Assembly: GCA_963777285.1 (NCBI GenBank)
Contig: CAVZPR010000002.1
Location: 1,240,001-1,304,000, forward strand
DNA length: 64,000 nt
Reading direction: 5' to 3'
Origin: JAFARE01 sp963777285
Lineage (GTDB): Bacteria; Chloroflexota; Dormibacteria; Aeolococcales; Aeolococcaceae
Position 1 is the first letter of the stretch; the number at the start of each line of letters is the position of its first letter. The notes under the pieces are model-generated. The model saw only the letters and a list, made by a program, of their open reading frames with translations, was not told where the DNA came from and searched no databases. Position numbers and translations under genes: made by a program. This document shows, piece after piece, positions 25,482 to 35,067 of the stretch.

Positions 25482-27125
25482 ATGCTCATGGAGGCGACAC
25501 GGCTTCTCCCCGGCTCCGAGGGCATCCTGCTGTCGGTGCGGGGCGGCGGTTTCGAGGTGCTCGACGCGACACCGGCGCTGCGTGCGCTGTTGAGCGACCG
25601 GCGCGGTCCCGTGGCGAACACGCTGCTCGAGCGCGCGGTCGCGTCGCGCCGCGCCGTCGAGCTGGACGATGCGCGCGACGATGCTGCGCTCGGAGCCGCG
25701 CTGCGGGGCGCGGGGCTGGCACGGGTGCGCGCGCTGCCGCTGCTGACCCGAGGTCTGCTGGCGCGAGACGTGGTGGGCGCGCTCGTCGTCGCCCGTCCCG
25801 GCGACACGCCCTTCAGCGTCCAGGACGTGCGGGTCCTGGACGCGTTCGCCGCCCTGGTCGCCCTCAGCCTGGTGCGCACGGAACAGCGGAGCGACGCCGA
25901 GCAGAACACCAGCCGCCTGGCTCTCGGCGTCGACCTGGCCCTCGATCTGGGAGCCGCGCCCACGCCCCCGGAGGTCACCCAGCGCCTTCTGGCGCGCGCC
26001 ATCGACGCCGCGGGCGCCGACCGCGCCACGCTGTTCCGCGTCGAGGGCGGCTGGGTGGAGCTGGAAGCGACGCGCGACGTGGACGCGGGGTCGGTGCAGC
26101 CGGGCCTCCGCATCGCCATCGACGCGCAGCCCGCCCTGCAGCGCGCCATCGCAACGCGCCGCCCGGTGCGCGGAGTGCCCATGGTCCTGGAGGAGCTGCC
26201 GCAACCGCTGCGGACGGCGCTGTCCGACATCGAGCAGATCGTTGTGCTGCCCCTCGTCCTCGCCGGGGAGGTGATCGGCTTCCTCAACGTGTACCGCCGC
26301 AGCGATCGTTCCTTCGACGATGGCGACGTGGCGACGCTGCACATGATCGGCAACGTCGCGGCGGTCACGCTGCGCAACTCACGCCTCCTCGCCGGCATGC
26401 AGGCGGCGCGGCAGACGATGGGCGACTTCCTCAGCGTGGTGGTGCACGAGCTGCGCGCCCCGCTGACCATCATCGGCGGCTACGTGGACATGATGCGTGA
26501 GGGCGTCATCGGCGAGACGCCCGCGGTGTGGGGACGTCCGCTCGAGGTCGTGGACGCCAAGGTGCACGAGGCGCAGCGCCTCGTCGACGAGCTGCTGCTC
26601 GTGGCACGGCTCGACAGCGGCGACCTGCCCCGGCGCATCGTGGACATCGACGTGTCGGCGGCCGCGCAGCGTGCCGTGCAGCGCGCCCTGCCGCGGGCGC
26701 AGCTGCTGCACGCCGCGATCGACGTCGACATCAGCGCCGCGGTGATGGTCCGGGCCGACGCCGGCCACGTGGACCGCATTCTCGACAACCTCATCAACAA
26801 CGCGCTCGTGCACGGCGGCAGCCCGGCGCGCGTGCAGGTCGCGGTGCACGGCGGCCCGCCCGTGGTGAGCGTCGCCGACAGCGGCGACGGCGTCGCCGGC
26901 CAGGACCGCGATCACATCTTCGAGCGCTTCTACCGGGGCGCCAACTCCAGCCCCGGCACCGGCCTCGGGCTCTTCATCAGCCGCCAGCTCGCCGAGGCGT
27001 CCGGGGGCTCACTCGACCTCGACGAGGGCACGGACGCCGGCGCGCGGTTCGTGCTGAGACTGCCCGCCGTGACGGGTCGCGCGCGCAGCGGCACCCACGA
27101 GCGCTCAGAGGCGCGCGCGGGCTGA
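25482..27125 (+). CDS. GAF-domain sensor histidine kinase, N-terminus probably frameshifted
   Basis: 547 residues: two GAF-like domains (about 10-125 and 145-300), then a HisKA dimerisation helix with the phosphate-accepting His in VVVHELRAPLT, and a HATPase domain with N box ILDNLINNALVHG, DSGDGV and GTGLGLFI. No membrane helix, so probably a cytoplasmic sensor. There is no adjacent response regulator. The open frame starts at ATG 25482, without a ribosome site. A GTG at 25367 with GGAG 6 bases upstream opens a frame that joins this one, to give a continuous helix (ALM then ELVAAAEADT), if one base near 25415 is dropped. Confidence 0.9.
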   Translation: MLMEATRLLPGSEGILLSVRGGGFEVLDATPALRALLSDRRGPVANTLLERAVASRRAVELDDARDDAALGAALRGAGLARVRALPLLTRGLLARDVVGALVVARPGDTPFSVQDVRVLDAFAALVALSLVRTEQRSDAEQNTSRLALGVDLALDLGAAPTPPEVTQRLLARAIDAAGADRATLFRVEGGWVELEATRDVDAGSVQPGLRIAIDAQPALQRAIATRRPVRGVPMVLEELPQPLRTALSDIEQIVVLPLVLAGEVIGFLNVYRRSDRSFDDGDVATLHMIGNVAAVTLRNSRLLAGMQAARQTMGDFLSVVVHELRAPLTIIGGYVDMMREGVIGETPAVWGRPLEVVDAKVHEAQRLVDELLLVARLDSGDLPRRIVDIDVSAAAQRAVQRALPRAQLLHAAIDVDISAAVMVRADAGHVDRILDNLINNALVHGGSPARVQVAVHGGPPVVSVADSGDGVAGQDRDHIFERFYRGANSSPGTGLGLFISRQLAEASGGSLDLDEGTDAGARFVLRLPAVTGRARSGTHERSEARAG

Positions 27126-27875
27126 CGGCGCCCGCGTCACGTCGAGCCCTCGCGCCGCGCACGCGCCGGCCAGCGCCGCGGCGTCGCGGGGCGCGCAGCA
27201 GCCGGTGTCGTTGTTGAAGAAGGCGTACACCGCATCGACGCGGTCGCGCTGCGCGGCGATGCGGTCCGCCCAGCGCCGCAGCGTGCGTCCGGCGTAGCAG
27301 GGGTGGGGCGTTCCGTCGCCCTCGTGGAAGCGCAGGTACATCCAGGGCACGTCCGCCCAGTCGGGCTCGGGTGATTCGCCGCGGCGATCGGTGACGCACA
27401 GCGCCGCGCCGCGCGCCCGCAGCAGGGCACGGACGTCGTCGTTGAACCAAGAGGGATCGCGAAACTCGACGGCGACGCGGAGCCGCCGCGGAAAGGCGCG
27501 GAGCGCGCGGTCCAGCCGCTCGACGTCCGCGTGGAAGCGCGGCGGCAGCTGCAGCAGCGTGACCGTGAACCGGCGTCCCAGCGGGCGGAAGCGCTCCGTC
27601 ATGGTCCGCGCGGGATCCTCGGGGTCGCGCAGACGGCGCACGTGCGTGAGGTAGCGGCTCGCCTTGAGCACGAACTCGAAGTCTCGCGGCGTCTGCGCGC
27701 GCCAGCGGCGCACCGCCTCCTCGGTGGGCAGGTTGTAGAAGGTGTTGTTCACCTCGACCGTGGCGAACTGAGCCGCGTAGTGCTGCAGCCACTCGCGCTG
27801 CGGCAGCTTCTCCGGATAGAACGCGCCGCGCCAGTCGCGGTACTGCCATCCCGAGGTGCCGATGCAGACGCGCAC
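27105..27875 (-). CDS. DUF72 (YecE-like) protein
   Basis: 256 residues, TIM-barrel-like DUF72 family of unknown biochemical role. Hallmarks are the opening CIGTSGWQYRDWRGAFYPE, EVNNTFYNLPT, F-VAVEFRDPSW and FFNNDTG near the end. It ends inside the 3' end of the convergent histidine kinase gene (21-base overlap). The start lies 4 bases after the pgl stop, so it is the last member of the pentose phosphate operon. Confidence 0.9.
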   Translation of the reverse strand: MRVCIGTSGWQYRDWRGAFYPEKLPQREWLQHYAAQFATVEVNNTFYNLPTEEAVRRWRAQTPRDFEFVLKASRYLTHVRRLRDPEDPARTMTERFRPLGRRFTVTLLQLPPRFHADVERLDRALRAFPRRLRVAVEFRDPSWFNDDVRALLRARGAALCVTDRRGESPEPDWADVPWMYLRFHEGDGTPHPCYAGRTLRRWADRIAAQRDRVDAVYAFFNNDTGCCAPRDAAALAGACAARGLDVTRAPSARARL

Positions 27876-27879
27876 GGCG

Positions 27880-28611
27880 TCAGGGGGCGGCGTCGGCGTC
27901 GAGGAACCACACGAGCGCGCCGTCGTGGGGCCGCACGCGGGCCGCGGGCACGCTGCCCGCCTGCACCTGCGTCAGCGCGGCTCGCTTGGCGTGGCCCGTG
28001 ACCAGGAAGGCGACCGCGGCCGCGGCGTTGAGCGTGGGAAAGGTGAGCGTCATGCGGTCATAGGGAGCGTAGTCGGCGCGGCCACGCGTGGCCCAGCGGT
28101 CCGTGACGTCGAGCGCGTCGGTACCGGGAAACAGCGACGCGGTGTGACCGTTCTCGCCCAGGCCCAGCAGCACGCAGTCCAGCCGCGGCGCGCCTCCGTG
28201 GCCCGGCGGCAGCGTCGCCGCCAGCAGCGTGGAGTACTCGGCGGCGGCGGCGTCGAGATCGGGGCGCTCTGCCGGCATGCGGTGCACGCGCGCAGGATCG
28301 ATGGGCACGTGGTCGAGCAGCGCGACACGCGCCATGTGCGCGTTGCTCGCGTCGTCGTCGGGCGGACACGCCCGCTCGTCGCCGAAGTACACGTGCCACG
28401 ACGCCCAGTCGAAACGGCTGCGCCATCGCTCTGCGGCGAGCGTCTCGTACAGCAGCCGCGGCGTGTCGCCGCCGGCGAGCGCGATGGTGAATCGTCGCTG
28501 CGCGTTCGCGGCGGTCTCCGCGACGCCGTGGAGCCACGCCGCGGCGCGCTCCGCGAGCGTCTGCGCCGTGGGCTCGACGCTGACCGTGCCCGGGAGCGAC
28601 GGCGGGCTCAT
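27880..28611 (-). CDS. pgl: 6-phosphogluconolactonase
   Basis: 243 residues, hydrolyses 6-phosphogluconolactone made by Zwf. The family's phosphate loop ALAGGDTPRLLYETL, HVYFGDERACPPDD, and LLGLGENGHTASLFPG are all present. Length is normal for the DevB-type enzyme. The ATG overlaps the opcA stop (ATGA), as expected for a coupled zwf-opcA-pgl unit. Confidence 0.93.
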   Translation of the reverse strand: MSPPSLPGTVSVEPTAQTLAERAAAWLHGVAETAANAQRRFTIALAGGDTPRLLYETLAAERWRSRFDWASWHVYFGDERACPPDDDASNAHMARVALLDHVPIDPARVHRMPAERPDLDAAAAEYSTLLAATLPPGHGGAPRLDCVLLGLGENGHTASLFPGTDALDVTDRWATRGRADYAPYDRMTLTFPTLNAAAAVAFLVTGHAKRAALTQVQAGSVPAARVRPHDGALVWFLDADAAP

Positions 28612-29678
28612 CGCGCCGCCAGCGCCGCCGCGGCGGCGACGGCCTCTCGGTACGTCGGGTCGCCGCCCCCGTCGCTCATCAACCCGCTGACCAGGGTCGC
28701 CTCGTCGTGCTCTGGCAGCGTCACCGTGCGCGCCATGCTCACGCCGCCCTCGATGTCGATCGCACAGCGGAGCGCGTCGTCATGACGCTGCAACGCTACG
28801 CGCGCGTGCTTTCCCGCCGCGCCGGCGGCGATGGCCACCGCGGTGACGCCCCGATCGCCGGCCGCGGTGCCATCAGAGCCGCGCACCGCGATGCCGGGGG
28901 CGCGCTCACCCTCCCAGCCGAGGCGCGACGCCATCCAGCCGGCGAGCAACCAGGCGTCGGACGCGGCCGGGCGGCGCGCATCCACGGTCAGCGAGGTGAT
29001 TCGGCGCAGCCAGGGCCGTGCGGCCGCGCTGTCGAAAGCCTGAGCCACGGCCTCGCGCCACGGCTTCGTCCGTTCCCAGGCGATGTCGGCAAGCCGCAGG
29101 TCATCCCCGCGCCGTCCCAGCTGGTCGGCCAGAAGCGCCAGCGTGCCCGCCGCGTCGTCGTACGCGCCGCTGTCGATGATGATGCTGTCGGTCAGGGCCA
29201 CGGCGTCGTCGCTGAACGCCTGGCGCAGCGGCGGCGCGCCCACGACCCAGAGGTGCACCGGCATGTCGGGGATGAGCAGCGGCTCGACGATGCCGGTGAG
29301 GTGGTACGCGGGCTCGCCGCAGACGTTCAGGCGCACCAGCTCGGTGCACACGGCCGCGCCGGCACTGCAGTGCAGCGAGATGTCGGCCTCCAGCGCAGGG
29401 GGGCGCTCGGGTCTGGCGATCAGCACGATGGCGCGCGCGGGGTGCCGCGCGCCGATGCGCAGCAGATCGTCAGCGGCGCGGTCGCCGTCGCCGCTCGACG
29501 TGCACGCGGCCACCAGGTTCATCACCGAGGTGCGCACCGGAGCGTGCGCCTCGGTGTCGCTGCGCACCAGCTCACGGTGCAATGCCTGCAGCGCGCGCGT
29601 GACCGCGTGCAGGCCGCTGGCGTGGCGGAACCGGAGTCGCGAGGGCTGCGCCGCCGCCGCGACCGCGGTGTTGTTCAT
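28608..29678 (-). CDS. opcA: Glucose-6-phosphate dehydrogenase assembly protein OpcA
   Basis: 356 residues. OpcA binds and activates glucose-6-phosphate dehydrogenase in cyanobacteria and actinobacteria. Recognisable are RTSVMNLVAACTS (N-terminal), the central IPDMPVHLWVVGAPP stretch and DSIIIDS, followed by an Ala-rich C-terminal domain. The ATG overlaps the zwf stop and the stop overlaps the pgl start. Its presence suggests that carbon flux into the oxidative pathway is controlled allosterically or by redox state. Confidence 0.88.
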   Translation of the reverse strand: MNNTAVAAAAQPSRLRFRHASGLHAVTRALQALHRELVRSDTEAHAPVRTSVMNLVAACTSSGDGDRAADDLLRIGARHPARAIVLIARPERPPALEADISLHCSAGAAVCTELVRLNVCGEPAYHLTGIVEPLLIPDMPVHLWVVGAPPLRQAFSDDAVALTDSIIIDSGAYDDAAGTLALLADQLGRRGDDLRLADIAWERTKPWREAVAQAFDSAAARPWLRRITSLTVDARRPAASDAWLLAGWMASRLGWEGERAPGIAVRGSDGTAAGDRGVTAVAIAAGAAGKHARVALQRHDDALRCAIDIEGGVSMARTVTLPEHDEATLVSGLMSDGGGDPTYREAVAAAAALAAR

Positions 29679-31267
29679 GGCCGGTGCCAGGAACGCCCGT
29701 CGCGCTCGACGAACGCCCGCGCTTCGTCGGGGCCCCACGTGCCGGCCTCGTAGTTGGGGCAGTTCGCCCGGTCCGGAGGATGCGCCCGCCAGCCGTCGAG
29801 AATCGCGCTGCAGATGCGCCACGCCTGCTCCACCTCGTCGGCGCGTGCGAACAGCGTGGGGTCGCCGAGCATGCAGTCCAGCAGCAGTCGCTCGTACGCC
29901 TCGGGCGATTCCTTGAGAAACGCGCTGCCGTACAGGAAGTCCATGTTCACGCTGCGGATGCGCATCGCCTGGCCGGGCACCTTGGCGGAGAAGCGCAGCG
30001 TGATGCCCTCGTCGGGTTGGATGCGCAGCACCAGGAGGTTGGGCTCGATGGAGTCGCGGGGCAGCACTCCTGTGGGCGTGGCCACGTTGCCCGCGAACGG
30101 CGAATGGGGCACGCGACGGAACTGCACCACGATCTCCGTGGAGCGCTTCACCAGCCGCTTGCCGGCGCGCAGGTAGAAGGGCGTTCCCCCCCAGCGCCAG
30201 TTGTCGACCGCGAGCTTCATGGCGACGAAGGTTTCGCGCAGTGAATCCGGCTTGACGCCCTTCTCGTCGCGGTACGCGATGACGCGCTCGCCGTCGACCC
30301 ACCCCGCTGAGTACTGGCCGCGCACCGTGTGCGACAGCGCGTCGTCGGGATGGATGGGGCGCACCGCCCGCAGCAGCTTGACCTTCTCGTCGCGCACCGT
30401 TTCGGCGTGAAAGTTCGACGGCGGCTCCATGCCCACGATGGCCATCAGCTGCATGATGTGGTTCTGCACGATGTCGCGCAGCGCGCCGGCTTCCTCGTAG
30501 TACGCGCCGCGGCCCTCGACGCCGATCGCCTCGGCGACGGTGATCTGCACGTGGTCGATGTACTGCCTGTTCCACAGCGGCTCGAAGATGCCGTTGGCGA
30601 AACGGAACACCAGCAGGTTCTGCACGCTCTCCTTGCCCAGGTAGTGGTCGATCCTGTAGATCTGCTCCTCGGCGAAGAACTCGTGCAGCTGCTCGGTGAG
30701 CTGGCGCGCCGTGTCCAGGTCACGGCCGAACGGCTTCTCGATGATCACGCGGCGATAGCCTTCCGGCTGCGTCTGGCAGAGACCGTCGCGGTGCAGCGCC
30801 CGCGCCAGCGGCACCACAGCGCTGGGCGGAACGCTGAAGTAGAACACGCGGTTGCCCGCGGTGCCGCGCGTCCGGTCGGCCTCGTCGAGCCTGCCTCGCA
30901 CCGCATCCAAGCCGCCGTCGCCGTCGAGGTCGTAGGTGGCGAAGAAGAGCCCTGCGGCGAAGCCTTCCCAGACGTCCTCGCGCAACTCGATGCGGGAGTG
31001 CTCTTCGACCGCCGTGCGCATCGCCTGGCGGAAGTCCGAGTCGTCCATCCGGGTTCGGGCCGCGCCGATGATCGTGGTGCCCGGCGGCAGCGAGCCCTCG
31101 GCCGCAAGCGCGTAGAGCGCCGGGATCAGCTTGCGCCGTGTGAGGTCGCCGCTGGCGCCGAAGATGAGCAGCGCGCACGGCGCCGGCGAGCGCGCGCTGC
31201 GCAGCTGCTCCAGCAGCGGGTTGCGCTCCTCCGGCGCAGCCTGCGCCGGCGTCAGCGTGCTGCTCAC
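29675..31267 (-). CDS. zwf: Glucose-6-phosphate dehydrogenase
   Basis: 530 residues, oxidises glucose-6-phosphate to the lactone with reduction of NADP. The nucleotide-binding GASGDLTRRKLIPALY, the substrate Lys in IIEKPFGRD and the active-site RIDHYLGKE are intact. Length is at the upper end of the family (about 490-530). Followed directly by opcA and pgl with 4-base overlaps; preceded by gnd with a 13-base gap. Confidence 0.95.
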   Translation of the reverse strand: MSSTLTPAQAAPEERNPLLEQLRSARSPAPCALLIFGASGDLTRRKLIPALYALAAEGSLPPGTTIIGAARTRMDDSDFRQAMRTAVEEHSRIELREDVWEGFAAGLFFATYDLDGDGGLDAVRGRLDEADRTRGTAGNRVFYFSVPPSAVVPLARALHRDGLCQTQPEGYRRVIIEKPFGRDLDTARQLTEQLHEFFAEEQIYRIDHYLGKESVQNLLVFRFANGIFEPLWNRQYIDHVQITVAEAIGVEGRGAYYEEAGALRDIVQNHIMQLMAIVGMEPPSNFHAETVRDEKVKLLRAVRPIHPDDALSHTVRGQYSAGWVDGERVIAYRDEKGVKPDSLRETFVAMKLAVDNWRWGGTPFYLRAGKRLVKRSTEIVVQFRRVPHSPFAGNVATPTGVLPRDSIEPNLLVLRIQPDEGITLRFSAKVPGQAMRIRSVNMDFLYGSAFLKESPEAYERLLLDCMLGDPTLFARADEVEQAWRICSAILDGWRAHPPDRANCPNYEAGTWGPDEARAFVERDGRSWHRP

Positions 31268-31280
31268 GCCGCTGCGTCCG

Positions 31281-32210
31281 CTATGCGCTGGGCGCCGATG
31301 CGGCCTGCTCGGCCTTGACCGCGTGGCCGCCGAACTCGTTGCGCAGCGCGGCGATCACCTTGTTGCCGAATGCGTCTGGCTGGCGCGACTGGAAGCGGGC
31401 GATGAGCGACAGCGCCAGCACCGGTGCGGGCACGGAGAGCTCGATGGACTCCTCGACCGTCCATCGGCCCTCGCCTGAGTCGTCCACCCAGCCGCGCAGC
31501 TGGGTCAGCTCCGGGTCGCGCTCGAACGCGCGCTCGGCTAGCTCGAGCAGCCAGGAGCGCACCACGCTCCCCTGATTCCACAGGTGCGCGATGGCGTGCA
31601 GGTCGAGCTTGCCGAACTCGTCCTTGGCGTCGAGGATGGCGAAACCCTCGGCGTACGACTGCAGCATTCCGTACTCGATGCCGTTGTGCACCATCTTCAC
31701 GAAGTGCCCCGCTCCCGCGGCGCCGACGTGCAGGAATCCGTCGGGCGGAGCCAGCGTCTCGAAGATGGGACGGCAGCGCTCGACGGCGTTCGTGTCGCCG
31801 CCCACCATCAGGCAGTAGCCCACCTGCAGTCCCCAGATGCCGCCGCTGGTGCCGGCGTCGAGAAAGGCGACGCCCTTCTCCGCGCAGCGCTGCGCGCGCG
31901 CGATGGTGTCGTGGTAGTTGCTGTTGCCGCCGTCGATGATCGTGTCGCCGGGCTGCAGCAGCGCCAGCAGGCGCGCGATTGTGTCCTCGGTGATGGCGCC
32001 GGCGGGCACCATGATCCACACGGCGCGTGGCGCGTCGAGCTGCGGCACCAGTTGGTCGAGCGACGTCACCGTGGTGGCGCCGTGCTGCTCGACGGCGGCG
32101 CGCGCCTCGGCGCTGGGGTCGAAGGCCACCACCGCGTGGTCTCCGTCGCGGCGCAACCGGTGCACCATGTTGGCGCCCATCCTTCCCAGGCCGACGAACC
32201 CGATCTGCAT
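31281..32210 (-). CDS. gnd: 6-phosphogluconate dehydrogenase, decarboxylating (short type)
   Basis: 309 residues, the short form of the enzyme that makes ribulose-5-phosphate. Motifs are FVGLGRMGANM (dinucleotide fold), DGGNSNYHDT, DAGTSGGIWGLQ and the catalytic Lys in HFVKMVHNGIEYG. After the second beta strand the sequence reads AFDPS, an acidic residue where NADP enzymes usually carry Asn-Arg. By the usual rule this favours NAD over NADP. Lies between tal/pgi and zwf. Confidence 0.92.
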   Translation of the reverse strand: MQIGFVGLGRMGANMVHRLRRDGDHAVVAFDPSAEARAAVEQHGATTVTSLDQLVPQLDAPRAVWIMVPAGAITEDTIARLLALLQPGDTIIDGGNSNYHDTIARAQRCAEKGVAFLDAGTSGGIWGLQVGYCLMVGGDTNAVERCRPIFETLAPPDGFLHVGAAGAGHFVKMVHNGIEYGMLQSYAEGFAILDAKDEFGKLDLHAIAHLWNQGSVVRSWLLELAERAFERDPELTQLRGWVDDSGEGRWTVEESIELSVPAPVLALSLIARFQSRQPDAFGNKVIAALRNEFGGHAVKAEQAASAPSA

Positions 32211-32241
32211 GGTGTGTGTGCCTCCGTGGTTCAGGATGGTC

Positions 32242-35067
32242 TCAGCGCGCCGCCGCGGTCGCGTGGATCGCGTCGCGCAGGTGCTCGACGCCGGCGGCGA
32301 GGTCGCCGCTGACGTGCACGCGGATGACGCGACGTCCGTGGTCGCGCAGTGACCGGAGGTCCCCCGCCGCCTGCGCTTGCTTCAGCGTCGAGAAGCTGAA
32401 CGGCTTTCCCGGGATGGGCATGTCGACGGCGTCGTCCGCGGTGATCTGGATGAAGACGCCGGTGTTGGGCCCGCCCTTGTGCAGCTGCCCAGTGCTGTGC
32501 AGGAAGCGCGGGCCGAAACCCAGGGTGGTCGCGACGCGCCGCGAGTCGCGGATCGCGGTGCGCAGGCTCTGCAGCGTCTCGAGGTTGGCCGCGTCCGGTG
32601 TGACGTACGCCATGAGCGCGACGTAGTCGCCTGCCGCCGCCGTGTCCAGGTGGGCACGGAGCGCGGCTGCGACGGAGCGGCTGGGCTCGCCGCCGTACAG
32701 CGACGCGTGGCTGTCGCTCGCCGCAGGGTTCTCCTGGGGAAGCGTCCGCGTCTGTTCGTAGGACGCCAGCACAGAGTTGGTGTTGTCCTTGGACTCCTGC
32801 ACGTTGGGCTGGTCGAAGGGATCGATGCGCAGCGCCGCGCCCGCGACCGCGGTGGCGAACTCCCAGCGAAAGAACTCCGCGCCGAGGTCGAGCAGGTCCG
32901 CCATGTCGAGCGTCACCAGCGGCAGCCCGCCGGCGCGCAGCGCGCCGGTGCGGCGGTCGAAGCCGGTGTCGTCGCCGAGGCGCAGCGCCACGAACAGCCG
33001 GTCGTCGCCGTACACGGCCGGCTCGCCGATCGGCTCGGAACCGATCGGTATCAGGCCGCGTCCCTCCTTACCCGTGCTCTCCGCGATGAGCTGTTCCCCC
33101 CACAGCGAAAACGCCTCGAGGCGCGGCGGCGTGAGGATGGTGACCTTGTCCCGGCCCGCGTCGTGCATGAGCCCCATGACAGTACCCAGCACCGAGCCGC
33201 AGTTGATGTCGGCGGGGATCGCCGCCCCGCACTGCCGGCGCATGTCGGCGGCGCGGCCGAGCAGCGCGTCGACGTCGACGCCGGCGATCGCGGCGGGCAC
33301 CAGCCCGAAGAAGCTGAGCGCCGAGTACCTGCCGCCGATGTCCTCCGGGTTCTCGAAGACTTCGCGAAAGCCTCGCTCGCGTGCCGTGTCCGCGAGCGAT
33401 GTGCCCGGATCCGTGACGGCGATGAAGTGCGCGCCCGGGTCGGGAACGCCGGCGGCGCGGAGGTGGTCCCAGAAATGCGCCAGCTGCGACAGCGTCTCCA
33501 GCGTCGTCCCCGACTTGCTGGAGACGACGAACCCGGCGCGCGCCGGGTCGAGCGACTCTGTGAGGCGCGCGATCGCCACCGGGTCTGTGGTGTCGAGCAC
33601 GTGCATCGCCGGCTGCCCCGCCGCGCTGCCGAACGTGGTGCGCAGCACCTCGGGGCAGAGGCTGGAGCCGCCCATGCCCAGCACGACGCAGTCCCGCCAG
33701 CCGGCGTCGCGCACACCGTCGCTTACGCCGAGCAGGCGTGGCAGCGCGTCGCGCATTGTGGCGACGACGTCGAGCCATCCCAGGCGGGTGCGGATCACCT
33801 CGGCGTGCGCCGCATCGCCCGGCTTCCACAGATCGGGGTCGTGCGCCCAGATCCGCGCCGTCACGGACGCGGCGGCGCTCGACCCGACGCTCTCCCGAAT
33901 CGCCTGCGTGGTCGCCCCGAGGTCGAGGTGCTGCCGCCGCGTGAAGCCGCCGTGCATGGCGTCGACCTTCAGCGCGATCTCCCGGATCAGCGCGTCGTAC
34001 GAGTCCGAGAAGGACTTCACGCCCGCGTCGAGCAGGTCCTGCGTGACCTTGTCCATGTCGATGCCGACGCCGGCCAGCTGCTCCATCGTGCGGTGCGCAT
34101 CCGCGTAGTCGCGCACCGTGTCGCGCTCGACGATGCCGTGGTCGTCGAACGCGCGGATGGTCGCCGGCGTCATCGTGTCGACCGTGTCGGGTCCGATCAA
34201 CGCCTCTGCGTACACGACGTCGCGGTAGTTGGGATTCTTGGCGCTGGTGCTGGCCCAGAGCGGGCGCTGCACGTGCGCGTCGTGCTCGCGCAGCCGGGCG
34301 AAGCGCGAGTCGCCGAAGCGCTGCTCGAACATCTCGTATGCCAGCACGGCGTTGGCGATCGCCGCCTTCCCCATCAGCCCCTCGAGCGACGCGTTGCCGG
34401 GATCGTCCGCCAGCTTCGCCTCGAGCAGCTTGTCCACCACGGTGTCGACGCGGCTCACGAAGAACGACCCCACGGAGTGCACGTCGAGGGGCAGTCCCGC
34501 CGACAGGCGGTCGTCCAGCGCGCCGATGTACTGATCGATCACTCGCTCGTACATGTGCAGGGCGAAGACGAGCGTGACGTTGATGTTGCGGCCCGCGCGC
34601 AGGCTCTCGCGAATGGCCGGAAGTCCCTCCAGCGTGGCCGGGATCTTGACCATCAGGTTGGGGCGCTGCACCTGGTCCCAGATGCGCCCCACCATCTCCA
34701 CGGTGCCCGATGTGTCGTGCGCCAGGCCGGGAGCCACCTCCAGGCTGACGAAGCCGTCGCCGCCACGGGTCCTGTCGAACACGGGCCGGAGCAGGTCCGC
34801 AGCCTGCTGGATGTCGCGCACGGCGAGCGCGAAGAAGATGTCGTTGGGATCCTCGACGCCGCTCGCCACCAGCTCGCGGATCTGTGCGTCGTAGTCGGTT
34901 CCCTCGGCGATGGCCTTCTGAAAGATGGTCGGGTTGCTGGTGAGACCGGTGACCGAGTCCTCGGCGATGAGGCGCTGCAGCTCGCCCGTCGTCACCAGCT
35001 CGCGGCTGATGAAGTCGAGCCAGACGCTCTGCCCGTGCTCGCCCAGCTTCTGCAGCGGGCCCGCCAT
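32242..35067 (-). CDS. tal-pgi: Bifunctional transaldolase/phosphoglucose isomerase
   Basis: 941-residue fusion. Residues 1-370 are a transaldolase of the TalB/TalC class with TSNPTIFQKAI, the Schiff-base Lys in LMVKIPAT and FFVSRVDTVVD. From about 380 to the end is a phosphoglucose isomerase with VLGMGGSSLCPEV and SSKSGTTLETL. The pairing recycles pentose phosphates to glucose-6-phosphate for another oxidative turn. The ATG shares one base with the tkt stop (TGATG). Such fusions are known in several high-GC phyla. Confidence 0.95.
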   Translation of the reverse strand: MAGPLQKLGEHGQSVWLDFISRELVTTGELQRLIAEDSVTGLTSNPTIFQKAIAEGTDYDAQIRELVASGVEDPNDIFFALAVRDIQQAADLLRPVFDRTRGGDGFVSLEVAPGLAHDTSGTVEMVGRIWDQVQRPNLMVKIPATLEGLPAIRESLRAGRNINVTLVFALHMYERVIDQYIGALDDRLSAGLPLDVHSVGSFFVSRVDTVVDKLLEAKLADDPGNASLEGLMGKAAIANAVLAYEMFEQRFGDSRFARLREHDAHVQRPLWASTSAKNPNYRDVVYAEALIGPDTVDTMTPATIRAFDDHGIVERDTVRDYADAHRTMEQLAGVGIDMDKVTQDLLDAGVKSFSDSYDALIREIALKVDAMHGGFTRRQHLDLGATTQAIRESVGSSAAASVTARIWAHDPDLWKPGDAAHAEVIRTRLGWLDVVATMRDALPRLLGVSDGVRDAGWRDCVVLGMGGSSLCPEVLRTTFGSAAGQPAMHVLDTTDPVAIARLTESLDPARAGFVVSSKSGTTLETLSQLAHFWDHLRAAGVPDPGAHFIAVTDPGTSLADTARERGFREVFENPEDIGGRYSALSFFGLVPAAIAGVDVDALLGRAADMRRQCGAAIPADINCGSVLGTVMGLMHDAGRDKVTILTPPRLEAFSLWGEQLIAESTGKEGRGLIPIGSEPIGEPAVYGDDRLFVALRLGDDTGFDRRTGALRAGGLPLVTLDMADLLDLGAEFFRWEFATAVAGAALRIDPFDQPNVQESKDNTNSVLASYEQTRTLPQENPAASDSHASLYGGEPSRSVAAALRAHLDTAAAGDYVALMAYVTPDAANLETLQSLRTAIRDSRRVATTLGFGPRFLHSTGQLHKGGPNTGVFIQITADDAVDMPIPGKPFSFSTLKQAQAAGDLRSLRDHGRRVIRVHVSGDLAAGVEHLRDAIHATAAAR

